Assembly (NCBI GenBank): GCA_035771165.1
Contig: JAWNZC010000444.1
Span: 387,001 to 451,000 of the forward strand
Direction: 5' to 3'
From: Paragorgia papillata
Taxonomy: Eukaryota > Cnidaria > Anthozoa > Scleralcyonacea > Coralliidae
DNA: 64,000 bases
Positions 22,246 to 34,414 of the stretch are shown here, piece after piece. Each line of letters starts with the position of its first letter. Position 1 is the first letter of the stretch. The notes under the pieces are model-generated. The model did no database searches, was not told where the DNA came from, and saw nothing but the letters and a program-made list of their open reading frames with translations. A program made the translations under genes and the position numbers.

Positions 22246-22850
22246 ATGGGGTCACCACTTAATCCTTTAACTCCCACCATGTCAGGCGGTCTTCCCCTGA
22301 TGAGTAAAATCATCTGGCATTAGACAGAGTACATGTAAAAAATAGAAAGTGCCAAATGGCACCAATGGGAATGAAATGGTTAAATGTGGATATCTTCCCA
22401 AAATTAATAAGATTTCATGTACAGTACATGTAATTTGTATAGAAAAATAGGGTCACCACTTAATGTGGGTATCTCCCTGAGATTAAAATTATTGACAAAT
22501 GGGGTCACCACTTACATGTACATGTAATGTGGGTATCACCCTGAAATTAAAATTATAGGGAAAATGAGGTCACCACTTAACCCTTTTTCTACTAGGTCAC
22601 CCTAAACCAGCCACTTTGTTATTGAACTCTGTCTAACACCAGAAGATTTTACTCATCAAATGAGAACCCCTAGGAGGGAAAGGGTTAATGTGGGTGTCTC
22701 CACAACATTAAATAAGTGCAGAATGATATCAAAATATTGAGTCACCACATAGATTGGGTATCTCCCTGAAATTAGAATTATGAAGAAATGGGGTCACCAT
22801 ATCTCCCTGAAATTAAGATTATGGGAAAATGGTGTCATTTAATGTGGGTA
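22246..22850. repeat. Diverged tandem repeat with GGGGTCACCACTTAATG units
   Basis: GGGTCACCACTTAATGTGGG followed by ATCTCCCTGAAATTAAAATT recurs about five times, in units of roughly 60 bp. Two insertions of the AACCC...GGGTTAA family (about 22258-22380 and 22575-22688) interrupt it. Single inverted units recur at 23538 and 24737. Confidence 0.75.
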
Positions 22851-22995
22851 CAGTATCTTCTGGAAATGAAATATATGAGAGACTCAACGTTTTGACACAA
22901 GGTTTTTATCCAGTTAGAATGGTTGATAGTTGGGCCTGTACAGTATTTATATTTGTGTGTGTGTCTAATTACCACAACACAATTTCTGTTGCTAC

Positions 22996-23500
22996 AGTAT
23001 ATAAAGGGGATATTACACAGTGGTGAGAAGATATGGATTTTATGTTTGAGTGGCAAGGACAATATCTTACGAGTGAGCACAGCAAACAAGTGAGATATTG
23101 CTCTTGCCACAAGAACATAAAATCCATATCTTTGAGAAACCATGTAATGTTCTATTTATTATATGGACAATGAAATTATGCATGGAACAGGAAGTGATGT
23201 TGATAAACTGGGTTTAATGCAAAAACTACAACCACTTGACCTAAAACTCTGAGAAAATACAAATGAAAAATACAAACAGCTTATTCGAATACGTCATTTT
23301 ACGTGAAAAAAAGGAATTAAGAGAATTTACTTGATTTGAAACTTACAACAAAAGCCATAAATTTTGATTTGTCAATATGTCTCTTGCAAGTGTTACATAC
23401 GAGAAATACGCCACTCAGTTCCCAGATGTAGTGAAATATGGATTCTACGAGTGTTTTTAGTTGCTAGAAAAAAAACTCTTCTCCATATAATAATTAAACT
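22996..23500. mobile_element. Interspersed element, copy A (copy B at 61152-61612)
   Basis: Opens TATAAAGGGGATATTACACA and forms a terminal hairpin through AGATATGGATTT / AAATCCATATCT. It runs through TTATATGGACAATGAAATTA to a tail with GTAGTGAAATATGGATTC and CTCTTCTCCATATAATAA. Copy B shows the same order of blocks. Confidence 0.8.
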
Positions 23501-23779
23501 GTAATATCCACTTTAATTAGTATGTATCTAATCTACATTAAGTGGTGACTCCATTTTTTTATAATTTTAATTTTGAGGAGATATCCACAAGTTTTGTCAG
23601 TGGTAACCAGGGTTTATAATGACAGTTTTTTTATTTAATCCAAAGTAAAAATATATGCCACATGTGTCTTATCCTTGACATGGTTGCCTGCAAAAACTGT
23701 TGATTTTTAATAAGGATTTATATATATTCTCTATAAGTATTAAGCTTAAATTGTATTATGGGCATGTAATAAGTATGTA
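23405..23779. repeat. Tandem segmental duplication, first unit
   Basis: The unit runs from AATACGCCACTCAGTTCCC through GTAGTGAAATATGGATTC and CTGTAATATCC to GGGCATGTAATAA. The second unit is 23780-23835 joined to 24656-25005, after removal of the element at 23836-24655. Confidence 0.8.
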
Positions 23780-23835
23780 AATACACTACTCGCTTCCCGG
23801 GTGTAGTGAAATATCGATTCTACGAATGTTTTAGT

Positions 23836-24655
23836 CATACATGTCCAACATAAGCATCGGATGACGGATCGTAACGATCGGTAAAAGGGCGTTGCAGATC
23901 ACACGTACCGTATACCATCTGTATTCCGATAGTCACGGACCGACATCACGTGATACAGATGGTAGACACTTAGTAAATATATACGTTTCAGATGGTACGG
24001 ATCGTACGGACCGTGACATCTGCATTCGGATGGTCACGGATCGATATCACATGATACAGATGGTAGAAATCGAGCATTACACGGCTTAATGCCACAACTA
24101 TATCACAATGTTGCCTCGTTCTTTATAAATCTCAGGCGCACGTCAAGTACGAAATATTCGTGACTCGAACATTACACAGCATAATGCCACTAGTATATCA
24201 CAATGTTGCCTCGTACTTTATAAAACTCCGGCGTACGTCAAGTACGAAATATTCGTGACTAGAGCATCACACGGCATCGTGACCATCCGAATACAGATGC
24301 CACGGTCCATACGATCCGTACCATCTGAACTATCTGCACTATCATACATATGTACAACATCTCAGAGTCACGTGTATTTACTAAGTCTAAAACCACCTGT
24401 ATCATGTGATGTCGGTCCGTGACCATCCGAATACAGATGCCACGGTCCGTACGATCCGTACCATCTGAACCATCTGCACTATCATACATACAACATCTGA
24501 GAGCAGCGTATATATTTACTAAGTGTCTACCATCTGTATCACCTGATGTCGGTCCGTGACCATCGGAACACAGATGCTAGGGTACGTACGATCTGCAAAC
24601 GCCCTTTTACCGATCGTTACGGTCCGACATCCGATGCCTATGTTGGACATAGCTC
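23836..24655. mobile_element. hAT-like element with about 140-bp terminal inverted repeats
   Basis: ATGTCCAACATAAGCATCGG on the left is inverted on the right with few changes, and the arms stay alignable for about 140 bases to TTAGTAAATATATACG. The direct repeat GTTTTAGT (23828-23835 and 24656-24663) flanks it. The centre holds two tandem 100-bp copies of a block with AATGCCACNA...GTACGAAATATTCGTGACT. GATGGTCACGGACCGACATC is repeated in both arms. No transposase. Confidence 0.85.
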
Positions 24656-25005
24656 GTTTTAGTTGCTAATAAAATACTCTTCTCCGTATAATAAACTGTA
24701 ATATCCATTTTAATTAGTATGTATCTAATCTACATTAAGTGGTGACTCCATTTTTTCATAATTTTAATTTTGAGGAGATATCCACAAGTTTTGTCAGTGA
24801 TACGTAACCAGAGTTTATAATGACAGTTTATAAGTTTTTTTATTTAAACCAAAGTAAAAATATACGCCATGTCTTATCCTTGACATGGTTGCCAGCAAAA
24901 ACTGTTTTGAAATTTATATTGAATAAATTTTTAGATTTTTAATAAGGATTTATGTTATATATTCTCTATAAGTATAGCTTAAATTGTATTATGGGCATGT
25001 AATAA
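24656..25005. repeat. Tandem segmental duplication, second unit (right part)
   Basis: Repeats CTGTAATATCC...TTAATTAGTATGTATCTAAT and on to GGGCATGTAATAA from the first unit, with small insertions (for example near 24915-24935). Confidence 0.8.
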
Positions 25006-26130
25006 TTATATATATAATTTGATCATGTGTAATATACAGTAAAGAGCCTTTTTCAGGGAATGACATTTGTCCTTGTACACCACCAACGCGGGGATTATCA
25101 CGTCAAGTGAAAATGATGTATTTGTGTATTCTAGTTAAATTCTGGCCAATTGTAACTATACTAAGTTCTATTTCTTTCTTTGTTTTGTTTTTTTCAGTTC
25201 CTTAGTACTTTCCATCATTTGGATTAAATGATACTCAATCTGCTTTACTACTGTCATAGTTTTCCTATTGACTTATTTTGAAGACGTCGGTGAATTTACT
25301 TTTGAAAGACCAAAATATAAGGAAGAGTGCTTCAGTGCATGTTATATTGCCAAATTCGAGAGCTTGATACTGACGTTTTTAAGCAAAAACCATCGTCGGA
25401 GTAAACGGTTGATCAGAGTGAACATGCATGGTTTTATTCTTGCAAATTGTGTGTATTAATTGTATATATACGATGGCCCGCAATGGTAAAACACAACTCC
25501 AAAATTACGATGTTGACTGCTCATAAATAGATTATTTGCCTACAGTACAACCAAAAACTGTTGCTTTTTACTTATTACATGTATATCCAACTACAGTAGG
25601 GGAAATACATCACATCACATTCTCTTTCAATGATAGAAGAGCAAGTGGGCCTTATAGTATTCCTACGTTTATACTAAAAATATTGAGTAATGGACAGTAA
25701 TATTATATTCTTAATATTATATTCTTTGAGATATTATTTAATTTTTTCCCTATCAGGTATACATGTACCCTGGTCCATTAAAGACCATTATGTTCTACCA
25801 CCCACCCCCGAAATGCTCTGGTCGAAGACGTCACCAATCCAGTGATGGATTTACAGGGGGGTGCGAACCCCCCTGGTCTTGGCCAAGGGGGTGCAGGGGG
25901 GAGCCAATTACTCAATTAGTGCCTTGCTGCAGTGGGATGCGACGCGGCTTTTCATTGAAAATGTCAATCATATTTTCTAATGTCTAGCTTCCTTGGATTT
26001 ATTGGATTTCCCCTCGTTATTTTCTATAATTTTAAATGTATTTGTATAATAAAAACGTCCACTTCATCCCTAAATTTATTTGACACCTTCCAGGTTTGAT
26101 AAAATGCGCTATTGAAAACACACGATTTAA
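25006..26130. other. Intergenic, no gene; one G/C-rich repeat piece
   Basis: 25840-25925 contains TTTACAGGGGGGTGCGAACC and GGGGGTGCAGGGGGG, recognisable as transposon debris of the G/C cassette type. The remainder is AT-rich and unassigned. Confidence 0.45.
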
Positions 26131-26290
26131 AACTTTTAAATCTTTCTTCAAAGTACCGTCGGAATGCAGGAAATGCCATTTCAGAGGTCCAAATTTAAAA
26201 AATTTTCCGGGGCACCCTAGGAATGGTTTGACTAAGGTGAAAAAAATTCTAGATCCGCCCCTGCAGCACCCCCCCCCCCCCCTACCAGAT
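26130..26290. repeat. Inverted piece of the hAT-like G/C cassette
   Basis: GAATGCAGGAAATGCCATTT and AAAATTTTCCGGGGCACCC are the reverse complement of the cassette in 28097-28677. It ends in a C-run after GATCCGCCCCTGCA. Confidence 0.65.
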
Positions 26291-26564
26291 CAAGCTGGAT
26301 CCATTCACTGCACCAATCTTGCTTTCATCTTGGAGTAATCTAATAGCGTACCGTCCAGCTGCTATTAATAGCACAAAAAGCGGACAAACAAAGCAAAATT
26401 GACTTTCAAATCATTGAAAATGAGCCATTATACATTGTTCGAAGTGCAAGAATTGTGGGTAAAAGCGGACAAACATCAATCCTGACGTCATCACGACGGA
26501 GTGCTAGTGAAGCCCAACCAATAAAAACACTTGCCTAACAGATTTAGCCCCCTAACAGATTTAT

Positions 26565-26825
26565 AGTAATCGAAATATATAGAGAATAATACATGAATGC
26601 GCGGGTCAACACGAGAAACAAATTTCATATTTCCAAGCATTCATGTATTGTTCTGTTTATTATATAAAAAACAGTCCTTTTTCCCCCCACAAAAAATAGA
26701 GCAGTAAACTCTAATACGTTTCACGATAATCGACACATGTGAGATTATCATAAATAATCACATGTGAGATTATCGTTTTTATTAGTGGCGGAAACATCAA
26801 TAAAACACCGCTCTATTTTATATAA
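26565..26825. mobile_element. Palindromic repeat family, copy 2 (inverse of 19352-19648)
   Basis: AATACATGAATGCGCGGGTC, AATTTCATATTTCCAAGCAT and the duplicated ATGTGAGATTATC match the first copy in the opposite orientation. This copy lacks part of the central loop. Confidence 0.8.
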
Positions 26826-26829
26826 TAAA

Positions 26830-26970
26830 GTAAGGTTAAATATACTGCCGAAACAGAGAACGTAGGAGTCTAACGTTTCGAGCGAAGGCCCTTCCTCTGC
26901 AGAGAGAAGGGTCTTCGCTCGAAACGTTAGACTCCTACGTTCTCTGTTTCGGCAGTATACCCAACCTTAC
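26830..26970. repeat. 141-bp hairpin with CGAAACGTTAGACTCC arms
   Basis: The arms of about 65 bases (GTAAGGTTA...TACTGCCGAAACAGAG, GTCTAACGTTTCGAGCGAAG) are almost fully complementary around an apex near CCTCTGCAGAGAG. A diverged half copy starts near 49460 (TTTGGGTACTGCCGAAAT). Confidence 0.88.
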
Positions 26971-27004
26971 TATATGTACTATGTACTATATACTATATAC
27001 TATA

Positions 27005-27155
<151 letters not shown>

Positions 27156-27160
27156 GGTTG

Positions 27161-27551
<391 letters not shown>

Positions 27552-27682
27552 GACAACATAATTTTTTTTAATTCTTTGGATTTATAATAATAACCAGAGA
27601 CAGTGCTACAAAGCGGTGCCCTGTGGCGTTCAAAACATCGCGTTAAGAATGTCCCGTCAAAAATGTCGCTTGCTATTGATTC

Positions 27683-27779
27683 CGAACGAACGAACGAACG
27701 AACGAACGAACGAACGAACGAACGAACGAACGAACGAACGAACGAACGAACGAAACGAACGAACGAACGAACGAACGAA
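27683..27779. repeat. (CGAA)n microsatellite
   Basis: About 24 tetranucleotides with one extra A near 27754. The small hairpin TTTGAAAGTTAGCTTCGCCC / its inverse follows at 27790-27830. Confidence 0.98.
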
Positions 27780-27951
27780 GTCACAAGCGGTTTGAAAGTT
27801 AGCTTCGCCCGCAAGCTAACTTTCAAGGCACCGCAATATTTTAACAGGGAGCCCATGTCACCAAAGTGTTTTTCAATAGGTACCTATAATAACAATAATA
27901 CGGGGTAACATAAATGAAATATGAAGTAAATACAAGATAACAAGATATGGT

Positions 27952-27976
27952 TATATATATATATATATATATATAT
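27952..27976. repeat. (AT)n microsatellite, short
   Basis: About 12 dinucleotides. Confidence 0.9.
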
Positions 27977-28096
27977 AGACGTTATATATAATAGACGTTT
28001 GGTGGTCGTTCGTCAAGCTCAATTACTCAGAAAAGATTTTAGCGTTTGCATGAGAATAAGATGTAGTTAAAGTGATATGATAAGTTGTACGTATAC

Positions 28097-28677
28097 CAGG
28101 CTCGGACTGGGCCCAATTTAGGGGCCTTGCCATTTCAGCTGTGAGGGGGCCCAGGCGTAGGGGGGGGGGACAACTTGAGAAGTCTCTAGGGGGGTCCGGG
28201 GGCATGCCCCCCCTCAGTGAAAATTTTGAAATCTAGAGTCTGTGAAATGGCATTTCCTGCGTTTTGGGGGAAGATTTTATAGAATTCCGGAGATTATAAA
28301 ACGTCATATAAAACACACAACTTACACAAAATACAACTGATTTCAGGACTTTTCAACATTTAGAACAAAACATATTCAACATTTCAGAACATAAGAAGCT
28401 GTTCCATTTCCGAGGACTTTGACGCAAGTTTTCGATACACTGCCTCGTTATCAACAGCCTTCAGTAAATCAACTTCTATAGAACAAATCATTACTGCTTC
28501 CAAAGTGTACTGCTTCCAAAGTGTTACTGTTCACTAATTTCACAAATGCGGAATTAAGTAATTGCTTCAATGCTTCCAATTTGATTTTTATGGGTGTGTC
28601 TGGTCAGGGGCCCGTTTTGATGTCCCAGAAGGGCCCATGTGCCATGGCACAATGGCACATAGGCCAGTCCGAGCCTG
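28097..28677. mobile_element. hAT non-autonomous transposon, exact 8-bp target duplication
   Basis: Ends CAGGCTCGGACTGGGCCC and GGCCAGTCCGAGCCTG are inverted. ACGTATAC is repeated directly at 28089-28096 and 28678-28685. The 581-bp body includes GGTCCGGGGGCATGCCCCCC and TGGCATTTCCTGCGTTTTGG, the cassette found elsewhere in the window. No transposase frame. Confidence 0.93.
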
Positions 28678-28699
28678 ACGTATACATGTGCATGTGGTA

Positions 28700-29218
28700 C
28701 GTTTGCGAACTTGGTGTAATGTAACAAACGTTTGGTGGACGTTCGTCAAGCTCAATCAGCCCGGGGGCCGTCTTCTTCGTGATAAATTAATTTATGTTTT
28801 CCCCAGTTAGTCTTACCTTTAGGTAAGTGGAATTTGGTGTTGTTTCTAGTATGGTATCGGTGGAAATTGCTATTTGGTATAGTAGATCAACTTTGAATCA
28901 AAAACGTTGTTCAGACATTTAATGTTACTGTAGACCTTCGGGTTACGTTTTAGGGAAAACATAGCGCTCCGTCCATTCATTGCATATACCAAAACCTAGC
29001 TACACATTCGAAAGCTGATATACTGGGCTACAAGACTGCATCAAAACACATTTGGTAATTTAGTTATGAACGCAAACAAAAAATAGCGCTTCTGTTTATA
29101 AAGGTTTTCATTCCACTTTGAAATATACTATATACTATAAGTGAACAACTAGGTAGATAAATATCATAGCAAAAAAAGGGTGTCCAGGTTTGTAAAAATT
29201 CCAAATACTTTTAGAGTT
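28700..29218. other. Intergenic, one flanking direct repeat
   Basis: CGTTCGTCAAGCTCAAT at about 28740 repeats 28006-28023 and so brackets the hAT element at a distance. Nothing coding was found. Confidence 0.5.
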
Positions 29219-29384
29219 ATAATTGTCAGTTGTTTGCTGTACAAGCTGTGTTAGTTGGTAATACTCAGAAAAACTCTGAGCTCTAAGCGGGACTCGAACC
29301 CAGCTCAGAGTTTTTCTAGAGCTCAGAGCTCTTCTGATTATTACCAACTAACATAGCTTGTACAGCAAACAACTGACAATTATT
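29219..29384. mobile_element. Palindrome carrying a tRNA-like B box (SINE remnant)
   Basis: AATTGTCAGTTGTTTGCTGT and its inverse form arms of about 45 bases. Between them, minus strand, GAGCTGGGTTCGAGTCCCGC fits a Pol III B box (GGTTCGANTCC), and GAGCTC repeats flank it. It is probably an inverted pair of tRNA-derived SINE fragments. Confidence 0.6.
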
Positions 29385-30035
29385 ACTAACATCAAGCTGC
29401 AATTTCTGAAACTAACTTTTAGAGTTATCGAATTTTTACTATCACAGCTAACACAGGAGGTTGAATGGGCTTGCATAAAAGGCCGTAAAAAGATAACTAT
29501 TGAAAATTTTACAATTCCCAGACACACTTGTCACCAGAATGTTAAGTTACTCGAATATCAATTTTTAGACGATTCTGATAAATTTGTGTTCACTTATAGC
29601 CTTTTAAATTTCTTACTTTAGTTCAAAATATTTCTTTCAGGAAAAGTCGTGTGAAAGAAACCTCTTGTCACTTTTTTCCTTGCTTAGAAATAAAAAAAAC
29701 ATTTCCGGAATCTGAAAGCCCTCATAAAGTGCTTCACTTTCAGCGAATAAAAAAATTAAAAACACTATGGTTTGGAGGTCTACAGTAACCCTAAAAATAC
29801 AGTTACAGCGATGCTCGTGACGTCGATCGTTTATTCAAGAGTATACAGAATTATATTAATAATACTACAGAATACCCTAGAATGGTAATTTTTATGGAAA
29901 ACGGTGTTTTGATATATAGTATAAAGGTTACCAATCAGCCTGAAAAATTTGAATTCAAAATACTATTATTAATTAACGGATGCATGACAGCTACTTTGTA
30001 TCAAATTACGAACTTAGAGTTCCCGAAGAGGAACT

Positions 30036-30125
30036 CTTCTGGGGGGGTCCGGGGGCTTGCCCCCCCTGGAAATTTTTGAAATTTAGAGTCTCCAAAATGC
30101 CATTTTCCTGCATCCTGAGGGGTGA
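30036..30125. repeat. G/C cassette fragment
   Basis: GGGTCCGGGGGCTTGCCCCC, GAAATTTAGAGTCTCC and TGCCATTTTCCTGCATCC match the inside of the 28097-28677 element. No ends are preserved. Confidence 0.65.
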
Positions 30126-32001
30126 ATTTTAACATGTCATAAAAACTAGTTAAAATACAACACATTTCTGACATTTTCAAATACAATTAATATGGAAAAT
30201 TTTGTCAGGAACTACAAAAAGATTTTTCGTCACGACATAATCTTATCAAAATAAAAACTATTTAACTAATATAAAGATTTATCTATTAGTATACCTGTTT
30301 ATCTATATCTATGGTAATAGCCTGAGTCCGAAATCTTCCTTTTATATCTTAATTGCTTCATTCTTTGCTCATTTATTTCGGTATTACTGGGGGGGGGGGG
30401 GGGGTAGAGTATACGTATGTCCGTTAAGTCAAACAATGTGAACCAACACATCACCCCATATATATGCGGTTTACACTCTCTATATATAACACCTTTAGCC
30501 GAAAATACCACATTTTTGGAAAAGATGGAAGGAATACGTCAAATTGTCTGCAATTTTCAGATAAGTTTACCTTTACCAAGATAAAACTTTAGTTAAAATA
30601 TCAAGAACAATTATAAAATCAAACAATGTGAACTGAGAGACATTATTCAAGGGAGACTATTTAGTCTCCCCTGCATGGAAAGGGAGACTAATTAGTCTCC
30701 CTTCAGATTTTAGACTTGCCGTTTACATAGTACAAATTTGGAACACAATTACCAAGTGCCAAGTTAAAAGTATGGTTAAAGTATCATAAAAAATTATAAA
30801 CTGATAAAGTCAGACAATGTCAACCAACATATACGCACTCCGTGATATGCATGCAGTTCATGCTCTATATATAACACCTTTAGCCGAAAATACCCCATTT
30901 TTGGAAAAGATGGAAGGAATCAGTCAAATTGTCTGAAATTTTCAGATTAGTCTACTTTTACCAAGATAAAACTTTAGTTAAAATATCAAGAGAAACCATG
31001 AGGTCAAACAATGTGAACCAACACATCGCTCCATATATGCGGCTTATACTCTCTCTATATATAACACCTTTAGCCGAAAATACCACATTTTTGGAAAAGA
31101 TGGAAGGAATGAGTCAAATTGTCTGAAATTTTCAGATAAGTCTACCTTTACCAAGATAAAACGTTAGTTAAAATACCAAGAAAAATTATAAAATCAAGCA
31201 ATGTGAACTGAGAGACATTATTCAAGGGAGACTATTTAGTCTCCCCTGCGTGGAAAGGGAGACTAATTAGTCTCCCTTCAGATTTTAGGCTTGCCGTTTA
31301 CATGGTACAAATTTGGAACACATTTACCAAGTGCCAAGTTAAAAGTATGGTTAAAGTATCATAACAAATTATAAACTGATAAAGTCAGACAATGTCAACG
31401 AACATATACGCACCCCGTGATATGCAGTTCATACTCTATATATAACACCTTTAGCCGAAAATACCCCATTTTTGGGAAAAGATGGAAGAAATCTGTCAAA
31501 TGGTCTGAAATTTTGAAATTAATTTACTTTTGCTAAGTTAGAACTATGGTTAAAATATAAAGAGAAACCATGAAGTCAAACAATGTGAACCAACACATCA
31601 CCCCATATATGCGGTTTTTTACTCTCTCTATATATAACACCTTTAACCGAAAATACCACATTTTTGGAAAAGATGGAATGAATGAGTCAAATTGTCTGAA
31701 ATTTTCAGATAAGTCTACCTTTACCAAGATAAAACTTTAGTTAAAATATCAAGAGCAACCATGAGGTCAAACAATGTGAACCAACACATCGCTCCATATA
31801 TGCGGCTTATACTCTCTCTATATATAACACCTTTAGCCGAAAATACCCCATTTTTGGAAAAGATGGAAGGAATGAGTCAAATTGTCTGAAATTTTCAGAT
31901 AAGTCTACCTTTACCAAGATAAAACTTTAGTTAAAATATCAAGAAAAATTATAAAATCAAACAATGTGAACTGAGAGACATTATTCAAGGGAGACTATTT
32001 A

Positions 32002-32327
32002 GGGGCCGAATACATGGGGAAATTTCAGCCCGGGCTGAGATTTCAGTCCGGCTGCTGAGGTATGGAAAAGAGGAGAATGATTTGAATAAGAAACACGAAG
32101 TGTGGAAATCAGCCAAGTTGTCACAAACATACAGCATAAAACAAACATATTTAGATGTGTATTTCAAATAAACCATATTTATTACTTCTTTATCGCTTTT
32201 CACAAGGCACTTTCTGTATTCCACACTTCGTGTTTCTTATTCAAAACATTCACTCCCTCATTTCCATCCCCCAGTAGCCGGGCTGAAATCTCAGCCCGGG
32301 CTGAAATTTCCCCATGTATTCGGCCCC
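32002..32327. mobile_element. PIF/Harbinger-type MITE inside the satellite
   Basis: GGGGCCGAATACATGGGGAA and its inverse (TTCCCCATGTATTCGGCCCC) bound 326 bp. The 3-bp direct repeat TTA on each side is the Harbinger signature. The empty site is visible in seven sister monomers as GACTATTTAGTCTCC, so the borders are exact. Arms include CAGCCCGGGCTGA and GAAACACGAAGTGTGGAA, also inverted. Confidence 0.93.
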
Positions 32328-34353
32328 TTAGTCTCCCCTGCGTGGAAAGGGAGACTAATTGGTCTCCCTTCAGATTTTAGCCTTGCCGTTTACATGGTAC
32401 AAATTTGGAACACATTTACCAAGTGCCAAGTTAAAAGTATGGTTAAAGTATCATAAAAAATTATAAACTGATAAAGTCAGACAATGTCAATGAACATATA
32501 CGCACTCCGTGATATGCAGTTCATACTCTATATATAACACCTTTAGCCGAAAATACCCCATTTTTGGAAAAGATGGAAGGAATCAGTCAAATTGTCTGAA
32601 ATTTTCAGATTAGTCTACTTTTACCAAGATAAAACTTTAGTTAAAATATCAAGAGAAACCATGAGGTCAAACCAATGTGAACCAACACATCGCTCCATAT
32701 ATGCGGCTTATACTCTCTCTATATATAACACCTTTAGCCGAAAATACCCCATTTTTGGAAAAGATGGAAGAAATCTGTCAAATGGTCTGAAATTTTGAAA
32801 TTAATTTACTTTTGCTAAGTTAGAACTATGGTTAAAATATAAAGAGAAACCATGAAGTCAAACAATGTGAACCAACACATCACGCCATATATGCGGTTTT
32901 TACTCTCTCTATATATAACACCTTTAACCGAAAATACCACATTTTCGGAAAAGATGGAATGAATGAGTCAAATTGTCTGAAATTTTCAGATAAGTCTACC
33001 TTTACCAAGATAAAACTTTAGTTAAAATATCAAGAGAAACCATGAGGTCAAACAATGTGAACCAACACATCGCTCCATATATGCGGCTTATACTCTCTCT
33101 ATATATAACACCTTTAGCCGAAAATACCCCATTTTTGGAAAAGATGGAAGAAATCTGTCAAATGGTCTGAAATTTTGAAATTAATTTACCTTTACTAAGT
33201 TAGAACTATGGTTAAAATATAAAGAGAAACCATGAAGTCAAACAATGTGAACCAACACATCATCCCATATATGCGGTTTTTACTCTCTCTATATATAACA
33301 CCTTTAGCCGAAAATACCCCATTTTTGGAAAAGATGGAAGGAATGAGTCAAATTGTCTGAAATTTTCAGATAAGTCTACCTTTACCAAGATAAAACTTTA
33401 GTTTAAAATATCAAGAAAAATTATAAAATCAAAACAATGTGAACTGAGAGACATTATTCAAGGGAGACTATTTAGTCTCCCCTGCGTGGAAAGGGAGACT
33501 AATTAGTCTCCCTTCAGATTTTAGGCTTGCCGTTTACATGGTACAAATTTGGAACACATTTACCAAGTGCCAAGTTAAAAGTATGGTTAAAGTATCATAA
33601 AAAATTATAAACTGATAAAGTCAGGACAATGTCAATGAACATATACGCACTCCGTGATATGCAGTTCATACTCTATATATAACACCTTTAGCCGAAAATA
33701 CCCCATTTTTGGAAAAGATGGAAGGAATCAGTCAAATTGTCTGAAATTTTCAGATTAGTCTACTTTTACCAAGATAAAACTTTAGTTAAAATATCAAGAG
33801 AAACCATGAGGTCAAACAATGTGAACCAACACATCGCTCCATATATGCGGCTTATACTCTCTCTATATATAACACCTTTAGCCGAAAATACCCCATTTTT
33901 GGAAAAGATGGAAGAAATCTGTCAAATGGTCTGAAATTTTGAAATTAATTTACTTTTACTAAGTTAGAACTATGGTTAAAATATAAAGAGAAACCATGAA
34001 GTCAAACAATGTGAACCAACACATCATCCCATACATGCGGTTTTTACTCTCTCTATATATAACACCTTTAGCCGAAAATAGCACATTTTTGGAAAAGATG
34101 GAAGGAATGAGTCAAATTGTCTGAAATTTTCAGATAAGTCTACCTTTACCAAGATAAAAACTTTAGTTAAAATATCAAGAAAAATTTATAAAATCAAAAC
34201 AATGTGAACTGAGAGACATTATTCAAGGGAGACTATTTAGTCTCCCCTGCGTGGAAAGGGAGACTAATTAGTCTCCCTTCAGATTTTAGGCTTGCCGTTT
34301 ACATGGTACAAATTTGGAACACATTTACCAAGTGCCAAGTTAAAAGTATGGTT

Positions 34354-34414
34354 ATATGATTACAAAGTAACCAATCAGCGCTACTACCCGAATCTCGGTA
34401 GATTTACGTCATCA
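34354..34414. repeat. 60-bp insertion in a satellite monomer (three copies)
   Basis: GATTACAAAGTAACCAATCA and CCGAATCTCGGTAGATTTAC interrupt GTATGGTTA|AAGTATCATAA. The same insertion is present at about 35555-35620 and 36381-36444 but absent from the corresponding monomers at 30780, 31350, 32445 and 33585. Confidence 0.9.
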
